DNA of 64,000 nucleotides. It comes from Thalassotalea euphylliae. GTDB taxonomy: Bacteria; Pseudomonadota; Gammaproteobacteria; Enterobacterales; Alteromonadaceae. A program made the position numbers and the translations under genes. Shown piece after piece: positions 27,771 to 36,065 of this stretch. Within the stretch, counting starts at the first letter, position 1, and the number at the start of each line of letters is the position of its first letter. Under the pieces are notes generated by a model. That model searched no databases. It was not told the origin of the DNA and was given only the letters and a program-made list of their open reading frames with translations. The stretch spans positions 4,464,001 to 4,528,000 of the forward strand of contig NZ_QUOU01000001.1 of assembly GCF_003390335.1 (NCBI RefSeq), read 5' to 3'.

Positions 27771-27785
27771 TTTTACTCACCATTG

Positions 27786-29030
27786 ATGACTGCCGCTATC
27801 AACTATCAGGATCTTGCAGAAAAAATCAAGCTTTGGGGGCAATCACTTGGTTTTGCTCAACTGGGCATTGCCGACATTGACCTCAGTGAACACGAACCGC
27901 GTTTACAAGCTTGGTTAGACAATCAGTATCACGGCGAAATGGATTACATGGCGCGCCATGGCATGATGCGCGCAAGGCCAAATGAGCTTGAGCCGGGCAC
28001 AGTACGTGTGATTAGCGCTCGCATGAACTATTTACCCCCTAACGCAAAATTTGCGGCAACCCTCAAAGATAAAGAGCTTGGCTATGTCAGTCGCTACGCA
28101 CTGGGTCGCGACTACCACAAATTGATGCGCAAGCGTTTGCAACAGCTGGGTAAAAAAATTCAAGACTACTGCACTGAATTCAACTTTCGTCCATTTGTTG
28201 ATTCAGCTCCTGTGTTAGAGCGACCGCTCGCCGAAAAAGCGGGGCTTGGCTGGGTGGGTAAACACAGTTTGTTGATCAATCAAGAAGCTGGCTCTTGGTT
28301 TTTCTTGGGCGAATTACTGGTGAATTTGCCATTACCCGTGGACAACGCCCCCAGTAATCAATGTGGTCATTGTGTGGCCTGTATGAAAATTTGCCCAACC
28401 AATGCCATTGTTGAGCCTTATGTTGTCGATGCCAAGCGGTGTATTTCGTATTTAACGATAGAAAATCAAAGCGCTATTCCGGTTGAGTTTCGCAAAGCGC
28501 TCGGCAATCGCATCTATGGCTGCGATGATTGCCAGCTAATTTGCCCGTGGAACAAATTCAGCTCATTGACCGAGGAAGTTGATTTTCACCCTCGCCAGCA
28601 ACTTGATGGCAGTACTTTATTGACGTTATTTGCATGGCGTGAGTCGGAGTTTTTATCGCGCACCGAAGGCAGCCCCATTAGACGTATTGGTTATCACAGT
28701 TGGTTGCGCAATATTGCCGTAGCTTTGGGCAATGCCCCGTTTCAACCAGCAATAGTTGGTGCACTAACAGCAAGAGCCGCGCAGCTTAGAGACGAGTCGT
28801 CTGAGCAAGCCGCAAAGATGGTGCTCGAGCACATCGAATGGGCGTTGGCCGAGCAGGCCGCAAAGCAGCACAGTATCGCGGTGAATGTCCCGAGAAATGA
28901 CACTCTATTGCAGGATAACGAAGCCAATAGCACTAGTACTAATCACGACAACGCCAATGACAATAAGACAAAACGCCTAAACCAGCGGTTGATCAGAGCA
29001 ATAGAAAAAGGCTTACCTAGAGATGCTTAA
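27786..29030 (+). CDS. queG: epoxyqueuosine reductase
   Basis: Cobalamin- and iron-sulphur-dependent last step of queuosine synthesis in tRNA. The ATG at 27786 (MTAAINYQDLAEKIK) matches the family start. Diagnostic motifs: MARHGMMRARPNELEPG, DSAPVLERPLAEKAGLGWVG, and two 4Fe-4S clusters, CGHCVACMKICPT and CDDCQLICPWNK. The C-terminal tail (about 355-414) is a Ser/Asn/Asp-rich extension before a basic end. 414 aa, somewhat longer than E. coli QueG. Confidence 0.95.
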   Translation: MTAAINYQDLAEKIKLWGQSLGFAQLGIADIDLSEHEPRLQAWLDNQYHGEMDYMARHGMMRARPNELEPGTVRVISARMNYLPPNAKFAATLKDKELGYVSRYALGRDYHKLMRKRLQQLGKKIQDYCTEFNFRPFVDSAPVLERPLAEKAGLGWVGKHSLLINQEAGSWFFLGELLVNLPLPVDNAPSNQCGHCVACMKICPTNAIVEPYVVDAKRCISYLTIENQSAIPVEFRKALGNRIYGCDDCQLICPWNKFSSLTEEVDFHPRQQLDGSTLLTLFAWRESEFLSRTEGSPIRRIGYHSWLRNIAVALGNAPFQPAIVGALTARAAQLRDESSEQAAKMVLEHIEWALAEQAAKQHSIAVNVPRNDTLLQDNEANSTSTNHDNANDNKTKRLNQRLIRAIEKGLPRDA

Positions 29031-29081
29031 CCACAGCCGATTGTGCTAACAAAACCAAATGCTAAAAAAGCCAAGTGCTAA

Positions 29082-29261
29082 TCACCAATATCTCGCGCTG
29101 TAAGCTGCGTCATAATTGCCAAGCGCTTCGCTGAGTGCGCGCCAACCGACAATTTCATCGATATGGCGTTTGCAACCTAAGCAATAATCCGCGCGATTGA
29201 GGCAGCAATTGCGTACACACGGGCTAATCACTTGGGCGTTAGTTTGAGTTATTGTCGACAT
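29082..29261 (-). CDS. DUF1289 family small cysteine-rich protein
   Basis: A 59-aa gene: MSTITQTNAQVISPCVRNCC, then LNRADYCLGCKRHIDEIVGW and RALSEALGNYDAAYSARYW. The pattern SPC-x3-C with CxGCxR and an EI-x-GW motif is that of DUF1289, a small family of presumed metal-binding proteins of unknown role, often encoded next to other housekeeping genes. AGGAAAG lies just before the ATG. It ends 51 bp beyond the queG stop and starts 6 bp after the stop of the large gene that begins at 32834, so the two are probably cotranscribed. Confidence 0.88.
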   Translation of the reverse strand: MSTITQTNAQVISPCVRNCCLNRADYCLGCKRHIDEIVGWRALSEALGNYDAAYSARYW

Positions 29262-29267
29262 ACTTTC

Positions 29268-32200
29268 CTAAATCGCATCCGCATATTGCTTGATCAAGAC
29301 GATTTCTCGTTTCATTTGCCCAAGTATACGTTCAATCCCCATGTTTGATTGATTTTTTAAGGCGTGTTCAAACTGCAACGAAAGCTGTACTAGCCCTTGC
29401 GCAGAAAGGATATGGGCAATAACTGACATGTCTGCAAGCGTCGCCAGTAACGTCTGGTTATCTTCGTATTTCACTTGCTCTGTCAGTTGACGCGCAATAA
29501 TCACCAACTGCTCGATATAATCGTCAATCATAAATGCTGCCAACTCAGCCGAGCCTTGATTTTGCGCATAGTTGGCGAGATCGAACGCAGCTGGCATCAG
29601 TTCATCGAGCTGACTGGCAAATGCCAGCCCGGTTAACCCCGTCCCAGCAGGTGTATGTGCAGCTCGCGTTGATGTTACGTGAGGAATTTTCGTGCCCACA
29701 GAGCGTGTGATTAACCATGGAGACAGGCGTTGCATCCAGCCATCAAGGTCAAAGCCACTTAAATCACCCAAGCCACCAGCAACTGTTGCAACATGCCATG
29801 ATTTAGCGAAATCTTGGTGCTTATCTTGTTGTTCTTCTGTTTCTTGAAGTAAGGCTTTTTCGGCAACTTGCTCTTGCTCAACAGCTGTGCTCTGCTCGCT
29901 ATTACTTAGTGTAAAGACACCGCGAGTCACCCCCTGTCCTACCAGCGGTGTTAGTTCACGTGGTAGGGTAAATTCATTAATGAGTACTAAAAACCTGCCA
30001 CTGCGCCAGTGGTTATGCATAGAAACAGCATCAACAACTAAGGTGACTTGAAAGCCCAGCCATGTGAGCAAATTGATCAATGCTTGGTGGCGCTCAACCT
30101 GTTTAACCGCCAGTAGCAGCGCAACATGAGTATGTACAAATTGATGAGGACTTAACGTGTCAGCCGAAATTAGCGCAGTATCTGGTGTTTTACCCGTTAA
30201 ACCTTGAGCAATAGTCGCTTGCAAGCAAGTCGGTGTAATCGCTCGCGCGGTTAATGCGTGTAATCCCGTCGTCGCTAAGTTGTGTGGCTTGTCCTGCAAT
30301 AGCACGACGAATGGACGCACCTTGTCAGCCAAGCTTTTGATGTGTTTATCTATTGCTGAATATTCTCGTGACAGCCCTTCACAGACCACCACCGCATCCA
30401 CTTTTCGCTGCTTGATTTGTACTGCACTGCACCGAGCGTAAAACGCTTCCATGTTGTTAATCTGCTGACATTCAACCTTGGTTGAGGCCAACGAGAGAGA
30501 GATGCTCTCAGCAAGCGCCGTCTGTGCGCTTAACACGAGCACTTTGGCATGCGTTAACCGTGTGCTGGCTGGCGTATTTTCAGCAACGTCAAGCAAGGCA
30601 ACGGGCAGGTTTAAGACTAACTCGACACTTGTTGCTTGCTGCTTAATAGTGACAAGCTGGCCGCGCAAGGCCGTTAACATTTGTTGGCAATAGCGTGTGT
30701 GATGACAATGCTGGCTACTAGGATCTTTGATTAAGTCAGCAAGTGGTTGCGAACACGCCTGCTGACTGCTTTGCGTCTGTGCGGAGGCTGGCGTCAGTAG
30801 CGCGAAACTGAGCTGCCAGGTTTGCTGACCTTTGGTTTGGTCGATGGCTGCCAACTTAATCAATAGCTGCTGTTTATGTAGCCCCGCCAGCATCAAGTTA
30901 CTAAAGCCTGTCAGTAAACGCGTATAGAAGTCTACATCTAAATTGACATGTGCGTGAATATTGTCTTCGTGGAAAATGGCAACGCTGTGCTTACGACTGA
31001 TAAATTCCCTGTTCAAATTCGCAATGATGGCTGCGTTAAGCTGATGCACATCAATATCTTGCGCTTCGCGGTTGCGCTGTTGGGTTGACAGCATCGCCAT
31101 CGTTTGTAATTCATCAAGACGACTCAACGCCCTCAGCAAAGCTTTGTCGTTGACGGATTGCGTACTAGTATCGGCCTCACTTAGCATCATACCCTGACTT
31201 TGCAGCGCTCCTTGTATAAGCATTTTACTAAGCGCCTGATAGTCACTTGAGGTGCCTTGTATCGACGATTGGCGTTGTTCCTCAAGTGAGTTTTTTTGCC
31301 CAGTGAGTTGTTTTTTTAGTGTGTTGATTTTGGTATGTAATGCCGTTTGATCGACCAGCGTGCCTGACCACTGTCCTTCGCGATAGGTGATTTTTACCTG
31401 ACAATACACACCATCGCCTAACGCGATCAAACAGCTCTGTGGCTGTGGCAGAGAGTGAGACTGATATAGCTCAGTGGCACTATGACTCGCTTCCAGCAGC
31501 CTGTGAAAATTTTCCTTGCCGATAGCGCGCCGTACTGCCCTCAAAGAAAAGCTCAATTCATCTGGCGCACTGAGCTGCGCTAGCAAGGATGAACTCAAGC
31601 GTTGAGAGAAATCCACGACACCATTTGAACATCGCCATTGCCACGTTGCCGCGCACAACGCCAGTTGTTCCCGACTCGCTCGATGGCGAGCTTGCAAATT
31701 ATCAACATACGCTTGTGAGTAGGTGTGACTCAGTCTCGTTGTGAGCGCTTTCGCAAGCTCGCGCTGTTGCTCTGTGATCTTCCCTTGCTGTGTTTGCGCA
31801 ACAACCTGTTGTAAGTACGTACCGTTTTGATCAGACAACACCGCCGAGGTGAATCCCACCAGCTGATCTAAACGTTGATGGTGACGTTTGTGTAAACGCG
31901 ATACAAGGATTAATGCAATGATAAAAAAGCCCGCCGCCAAACTTGCTAGCCAAACCACAGCATCGCTCAATAGCACTGAATAACCTCGAAAGCGAATAGC
32001 AGCATCTGGATCAATGCGCGTGCCGTTAATCGCATTGTTGCGACTTAGCTGTTCGCGATAGTTGATCAGCTCAGCGATCGCCTGCTCAACCTGAGTGTTA
32101 AATTGTCCATATAATCGCTGTTGTCCCTGCCATTTGCCAAACAAGGCGTGCTCATCAGTAAAAATGCCCACCAGTAAGCGAATCGCCTCAACTAGCGTAT

Positions 32201-32834
32201 TGGAAGTGTTGCGATTTCCGTTTGCGCGTTGCAGTGCAAGCCATTGAGACAGCTGTTCTATTTGTGCGGTTATCGACGCTTGCTCAAGGGGTACAGGTTG
32301 CTTAGCAATGGCTTCTAATGAGGTCTTTAACAAGCGTAAGGCAGTGTTGAGTGCCAGTGGCTGCTGATCTCTTGAATTTGCCAGCAAGGCAAGAGCCACT
32401 TCGACTCGCTCGATTGCCAGTTGGGTCAGCATGGCATTGCGGTTAGCATTTTCACTGAGTCGATTCAGGGTCGCGCGGTCAAAGTTAATCAATGCTTCAA
32501 GCGCCGAAAACTGTAAGCGGTTAGCGCGCAACGATTGAAAAGCGAGTTTAGCGGATGCTGCCCACTCTGTGTGCTGTTCAACCATTGCTGGCACTGCCGA
32601 TGACAGCTGCACTTTATTGAGCGACTCGATCAACCGACTTATCTTCACTAGCTGGTTAAAGTCACCATAAACGCGGGGCAATTGCTCTTGGTTGATATGC
32701 GCTAAACTGCGCTGTTGAATCACAAATGCGGTACTTGCCATACCTGCAGCAAATACGAAAAGCGCCACAGCGGCGATAAGCAAAACGCTGAGTTTTTTAG
32801 CGGTAATGGGCTTAATATTCACGGCGTATGTCAT
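29268..32834 (-). CDS. large membrane protein resembling a degenerate hybrid histidine kinase
   Basis: 1188 aa. Membrane segments near 15-37 and 288-308 bracket a roughly 250-residue helical, TorS/NIT-like periplasmic sensor region. After it come a PAS-like segment (about 395-480, ATWQWRCSNGVVDFS), a coiled coil, a region shaped like DHp plus HATPase (about 520-720), two receiver-like segments (ARLTHAKVLVLSAQT about 757; HVALLLAVKQVERHQALINL about 900) and a helical Hpt-like C-terminus. I find no SHELRTP-type histidine, no N/G1/G2 ATP boxes, no phospho-acceptor aspartate where DAVVVCEG and LVLINEF stand, and no Hpt histidine. The frame is intact over 3.5 kb, so this looks like a maintained non-catalytic signalling scaffold rather than a fresh pseudogene. 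Function unknown. Confidence 0.7.
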   Translation of the reverse strand: MTYAVNIKPITAKKLSVLLIAAVALFVFAAGMASTAFVIQQRSLAHINQEQLPRVYGDFNQLVKISRLIESLNKVQLSSAVPAMVEQHTEWAASAKLAFQSLRANRLQFSALEALINFDRATLNRLSENANRNAMLTQLAIERVEVALALLANSRDQQPLALNTALRLLKTSLEAIAKQPVPLEQASITAQIEQLSQWLALQRANGNRNTSNTLVEAIRLLVGIFTDEHALFGKWQGQQRLYGQFNTQVEQAIAELINYREQLSRNNAINGTRIDPDAAIRFRGYSVLLSDAVVWLASLAAGFFIIALILVSRLHKRHHQRLDQLVGFTSAVLSDQNGTYLQQVVAQTQQGKITEQQRELAKALTTRLSHTYSQAYVDNLQARHRASREQLALCAATWQWRCSNGVVDFSQRLSSSLLAQLSAPDELSFSLRAVRRAIGKENFHRLLEASHSATELYQSHSLPQPQSCLIALGDGVYCQVKITYREGQWSGTLVDQTALHTKINTLKKQLTGQKNSLEEQRQSSIQGTSSDYQALSKMLIQGALQSQGMMLSEADTSTQSVNDKALLRALSRLDELQTMAMLSTQQRNREAQDIDVHQLNAAIIANLNREFISRKHSVAIFHEDNIHAHVNLDVDFYTRLLTGFSNLMLAGLHKQQLLIKLAAIDQTKGQQTWQLSFALLTPASAQTQSSQQACSQPLADLIKDPSSQHCHHTRYCQQMLTALRGQLVTIKQQATSVELVLNLPVALLDVAENTPASTRLTHAKVLVLSAQTALAESISLSLASTKVECQQINNMEAFYARCSAVQIKQRKVDAVVVCEGLSREYSAIDKHIKSLADKVRPFVVLLQDKPHNLATTGLHALTARAITPTCLQATIAQGLTGKTPDTALISADTLSPHQFVHTHVALLLAVKQVERHQALINLLTWLGFQVTLVVDAVSMHNHWRSGRFLVLINEFTLPRELTPLVGQGVTRGVFTLSNSEQSTAVEQEQVAEKALLQETEEQQDKHQDFAKSWHVATVAGGLGDLSGFDLDGWMQRLSPWLITRSVGTKIPHVTSTRAAHTPAGTGLTGLAFASQLDELMPAAFDLANYAQNQGSAELAAFMIDDYIEQLVIIARQLTEQVKYEDNQTLLATLADMSVIAHILSAQGLVQLSLQFEHALKNQSNMGIERILGQMKREIVLIKQYADAI

Positions 32835-33027
32835 GTTGTTAACCCGGGTCAGTTAACCCAATAATCCATCACTGGTTGCGTTGACATGACAACTTATCGA
32901 CGAGATAAGCGCTGACAAGCATTTCGCAGTATTAGTCGTTAAAGTGTCGATTAATAATGCTAGATGCTTGGTCGAGTGTAAAGCGCTGGTATGTTGCCTT
33001 AGCGTTTGTACTTGTTTGGGGCTTAGG

Positions 33028-33516
33028 TTACTTGCGCTTTTTCGGCACCCAAGCCCAATTCATTAAACATTCAATCGGCGCTTGCCCTGATTCATCAGTA
33101 ATCGTGACTGGCACTAGCATATCCCCTTTTTCCTCGCTGGTAATAGCGGTGATTTGTGCGTCGCTCAACTGCGCTTTCGCCGTTAGTGCCCCCTGCATAC
33201 GCCTGTTGTAATTTACCGTCATCGACTTTAACAATGGCAAGTGGCTATCTGGGACATTCATACCAAAAACAATACCCGTCGCCGATTCGGCGAGTAACGA
33301 TGCGGCAATGGCATGAACACCACCAATGTGGTTTTGCACGCGTTTAATGTTGGCAAGCGTTAGCTCAACCTCTTGGTTCGAGATGCGCTGTAATTTTACG
33401 CGTGAAGTTCCGGCATACTTTACTTGTGAGCAAAATAACTTAGTGAGCAAATAGCTATGACAAAATGTCGGCAACTTGTATATCGCAGCCACCGCTTTAC
33501 TAAATTTGTTTGCCAT
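33028..33516 (-). CDS. DUF4442 hotdog-fold protein (thioesterase-like)
   Basis: 162 aa. The stretch RVQNHIGGVHAIAASLLAESATGIVFGMNVP (about 80-110, given here only as landmark words: NHIGGVHA and AESATG) resembles the hotdog-fold PaaI/DUF4442 thioesterase group, where NHxGxxHA forms the active site. It presumably acts on acyl thioesters in the cytosol; the substrate is unknown. It stands alone between the large kinase-like gene and the PAP2 gene, with divergent promoter space to the latter. Confidence 0.8.
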   Translation of the reverse strand: MANKFSKAVAAIYKLPTFCHSYLLTKLFCSQVKYAGTSRVKLQRISNQEVELTLANIKRVQNHIGGVHAIAASLLAESATGIVFGMNVPDSHLPLLKSMTVNYNRRMQGALTAKAQLSDAQITAITSEEKGDMLVPVTITDESGQAPIECLMNWAWVPKKRK

Positions 33517-33677
33517 ACGGTATCCTTTTAGGTGTTGTTATCGGGATCAGGTAATCCATTGTTGACAAAACTGGTCTGACCTTCAAGCTTTTTCCTGACA
33601 TCACTTCGAACAAGCTGTTCACTAAATAGACACATTTTTGTCAACCAACGGTCACATTCACCTTTTATCTTGGCGAT

Positions 33678-34193
33678 ATGACGGTCTTAAATGATATGTA
33701 TCAATACGATTTACGCATCTTACGTTGGTGTGTTAAATCGCGTTACCATCACAAGTTCATCAGTTGTGTACGCGCGGTATCGCGCACCGGTGATGGCTAC
33801 ATGCAAGTTTTGCTGCCACTGCTTGTCGCCATTATTAGCCAAAGCCTGAGCTTTTTCATTCTGGCGCTAACGGCTTTTGCCATCGAACGATTGATATATT
33901 TTGTGCTGAAAAACATGCTAAAACGCCGTAGACCACCGGATATCGTGCCCAACTTTTCGTGTTTAGTGCAGCCCTCAGACAAGTTCAGCTTTCCGTCCGG
34001 CCATACCATGGCGGCATTTTTACTGGCCGGCTTATTAGTCGCTGAACTCGGAGTTATCGCGCTGCCAATCTACTTGTGGGCGTGTGCTGTTGGTGCATCA
34101 AGGGTAATTTTAGGCGTGCATTTCCCGTCAGATATTTTAGCGGGCGCCACCTTAGGTTCAGTCATTTTACTTGGAGTCATTTACGCCGTATGA
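33678..34193 (+). CDS. PAP2-family membrane phosphatase
   Basis: 171-aa integral membrane protein with the three PAP2 motifs: KxxxxxxRP as KNMLKRRRPPD (about 74-84), PSGH as FPSGHTMAAF (about 102-111), and SRxxxxxHxxxD as ASRVILGVHFPSDILAG (about 142-158). Enzymes of this fold dephosphorylate phosphatidate, undecaprenyl pyrophosphate or similar lipids. Its stop overlaps the next start by ATGA, so it works with or is co-expressed with the glycosyltransferase that follows. Start at 33678 has a weak Shine-Dalgarno; ATG at 33696 is an alternative. Confidence 0.88.
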   Translation: MTVLNDMYQYDLRILRWCVKSRYHHKFISCVRAVSRTGDGYMQVLLPLLVAIISQSLSFFILALTAFAIERLIYFVLKNMLKRRRPPDIVPNFSCLVQPSDKFSFPSGHTMAAFLLAGLLVAELGVIALPIYLWACAVGASRVILGVHFPSDILAGATLGSVILLGVIYAV

Positions 34194-35215
34194 AGATACT
34201 GTTCGGTATTCAAGGCACAGGCAATGGTCACATCTCACGCGCAAGAATCTTAGCAAAGTACCTCAAAGAAAACGCTGTAGACGTTACCTACCTGATTTCA
34301 GGTCGAGATAAAGAAAAACTCTTTGATATGGAAATCTTTGGTGATTTCATACACCGCAAAGGCCTCACTTTTGCCACTAAAAACGGAAAAATCAATTATC
34401 TCAGCACCTTTTGGCAAAATAGCCTATTGGGCTTTTATCGCGATATTCGCGCGTTGTCGTTGGCAGATTACGATCTAGTGATCACAGATTTTGAACCCGT
34501 ATCCGCTTGGGCTGGCAAGCGACAAGGTAAGCCTGTGCTTGGTATTGGGCATCAATATGCGTTTGGCGAAAATACGCCATTAGCGGGTGAGTCAATCATG
34601 GCTAAGTGGCTCATGCGCAACTTTGCCCCTGCCCAAAATGCCATTGGACTGCACTGGCATCCCTACAGTGACAATGTCCTACCGCCAATTATCGATACCA
34701 CATTAGCGGCAACAAACCGTGGTGAACATGTTGTCGTGTATTTGCCGTTTGAAAATCAAACACAAATTAGCGCGATACTCAATCAGCTACCGCAATATCA
34801 CTTCAAACAATATTCACCTGAGTTAACTGATGGAGAGCAAGCAAACGTTAGTTTGAGACAAACCAGCTATCAAGCGTTTAAACAAGATCTCGCCAGTGCC
34901 AAAGCGGTGATATGCAATAGTGGCTTCGAACTGATAAGTGAGTGCTTACACCTAGGCAAGCCAATACTGACTAAGCCACTCCATGGTCAAATGGAACAAC
35001 ACTCTAACGCGTTAGCGCTTGAGCAGCTCGACTATGCAACGGTTATTGATAAAGTCACCACAACTAAAGTGAGCGATTGGTTAAACGCGGCGCAGGCTAG
35101 TCAAGCTAAACCTTTACCTGACGTGGCTAAGCATCTGGTTGACTGGATTTTGCAAGGTGATTGGCATCAACACCAACAGCTGGGCAAACAGCTGTGGCGC
35201 CAAGCAAGTGTATAG
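34190..35215 (+). CDS. glycosyltransferase, MJ1255/VC2487 type (GT-B like)
   Basis: 341 aa starting MKILFGIQGTGNGHISRARI at the ATG overlapping the PAP2 stop. The N-terminal GxGxGHxxR motif and the late segment ICNSGFELISECLHLGKPIL (about 239-258) are the marks of GT-B glycosyltransferases related to MurG and UGT. Members near VC2487 have no known substrate. Coupling with a PAP2 phosphatase suggests a glycolipid product made from a phosphorylated lipid carrier; that is inference. Confidence 0.85.
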   Translation: MKILFGIQGTGNGHISRARILAKYLKENAVDVTYLISGRDKEKLFDMEIFGDFIHRKGLTFATKNGKINYLSTFWQNSLLGFYRDIRALSLADYDLVITDFEPVSAWAGKRQGKPVLGIGHQYAFGENTPLAGESIMAKWLMRNFAPAQNAIGLHWHPYSDNVLPPIIDTTLAATNRGEHVVVYLPFENQTQISAILNQLPQYHFKQYSPELTDGEQANVSLRQTSYQAFKQDLASAKAVICNSGFELISECLHLGKPILTKPLHGQMEQHSNALALEQLDYATVIDKVTTTKVSDWLNAAQASQAKPLPDVAKHLVDWILQGDWHQHQQLGKQLWRQASV

Positions 35216-35236
35216 CTCGCAATCACCTCACCACAA

Positions 35237-35285
35237 AGCAAAAAAGCGACGTTAACGAAGGTATGGGTACTGTCGCTTTTTTGCT
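35237..35285. terminator. bidirectional terminator after glycosyltransferase / orn
   Basis: AGCAAAAAAGCGAC (35237-35250) pairs with GTCGCTTTTTTGCT (35272-35285), 14-bp arms with a 21-nt loop. T-tracts on either strand can serve the plus-strand glycosyltransferase and the minus-strand orn. Confidence 0.85.
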
Positions 35286-35346
35286 GGCCTTCGCTGCCAG
35301 CGTATTGCTTGTCAAGTTTTCCGTGAACTAATTCAACTAACTTCAA

Positions 35347-35892
35347 CTAAAGCTTAAAAAAGTGCTCTTGATACACTTTTAGCTCTTCGATTGATTCGCG
35401 AATATCATCCAGCGCTAAATGAGCACCGGTTTTCTTCACTTTGTCCAATACCTCAGGTTTCCAGCGACGCGCTAATTCTTTTACCGTACTCACGTCTAGG
35501 TTGCGGTAGTGGAAGTAATCTTCAAAGTCAGGCATGTACTTATTGATAAAGCGGCGATCTTGACCAATGCTATTGCCACACATGGGCGACTTGCCTTTCG
35601 GTACATATTGGCTAATAAACTCAATGGTGGCCGCGCTTGCTGTGGCTAAATCTGTCGTACTTTGGCGACAACGATCAGTAAGCCCTGATTTACCGTGATG
35701 TTCAATACACCACTCGCTCATGTTGTCGAGCACATCATCACTTTGATGGATAGCAAATACAGGCCCTTCGGCAAGTACATTTAACTGGCTGTCAGTGACA
35801 ATCGTTGCGATCTCCAGGATAACATCGTGCGCGGGCTCTAATCCTGTCATCTCCAGATCTAGCCACACTAAATTCGTTTCATTTACGCTCAT
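35347..35892 (-). CDS. orn: oligoribonuclease
   Basis: DEDDh 3'-5' exonuclease degrading 2-5 nt RNAs, also the final step for linear pGpG from c-di-GMP. ATG at 35892 (MSVNETNLVWLDLEMTG) gives 181 aa, exactly the E. coli length; a longer in-frame start at 35967 has no family support. Motifs: WLDLEMTGL (DEDD site 1), GNSIGQDRRFI and the HLALDDIRES end motif. Divergent from rsgA, as in most gammaproteobacteria. Confidence 0.96.
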   Translation of the reverse strand: MSVNETNLVWLDLEMTGLEPAHDVILEIATIVTDSQLNVLAEGPVFAIHQSDDVLDNMSEWCIEHHGKSGLTDRCRQSTTDLATASAATIEFISQYVPKGKSPMCGNSIGQDRRFINKYMPDFEDYFHYRNLDVSTVKELARRWKPEVLDKVKKTGAHLALDDIRESIEELKVYQEHFFKL

Positions 35893-35970
35893 CAAAATCT
35901 CTTTCTTTTCATTTTCAGGAGAGCACTGTCGCGTAATTACGCGCGCCTCGTGACCCCAGTTGCCCAAACA

Positions 35971-36000
35971 TTAGCTGATTAGCCGATAAGTCAGTATAAT
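35971..36000 (+). promoter_or_regulatory. putative sigma-70 promoter for rsgA
   Basis: A perfect -10 TATAAT (35995-36000) with TTAGCT (35971-35976) as a moderate -35 at 18-bp spacing. A transcript would start near 36007, downstream of the GTG at 36003, which supports the later rsgA start at 36066. Confidence 0.5.
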
Positions 36001-36065
36001 ACGTGACAATTAACGATATTGAAAAGCTGATAAATACATCATGGCTTTACGAACAGCGAACTAAC

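Noticed and set aside
34076..34189. Longer N-terminus for the glycosyltransferase
   Set aside because: Would overlap the PAP2 gene by over 100 bp; the ATGA junction at 34190 and the MKILFGIQGTG start are convincing.
36003..36065. GTG at 36003 as rsgA start
   Set aside because: Overlaps the end of a TATAAT promoter, so it would precede the transcript start; family alignment favours 36066.
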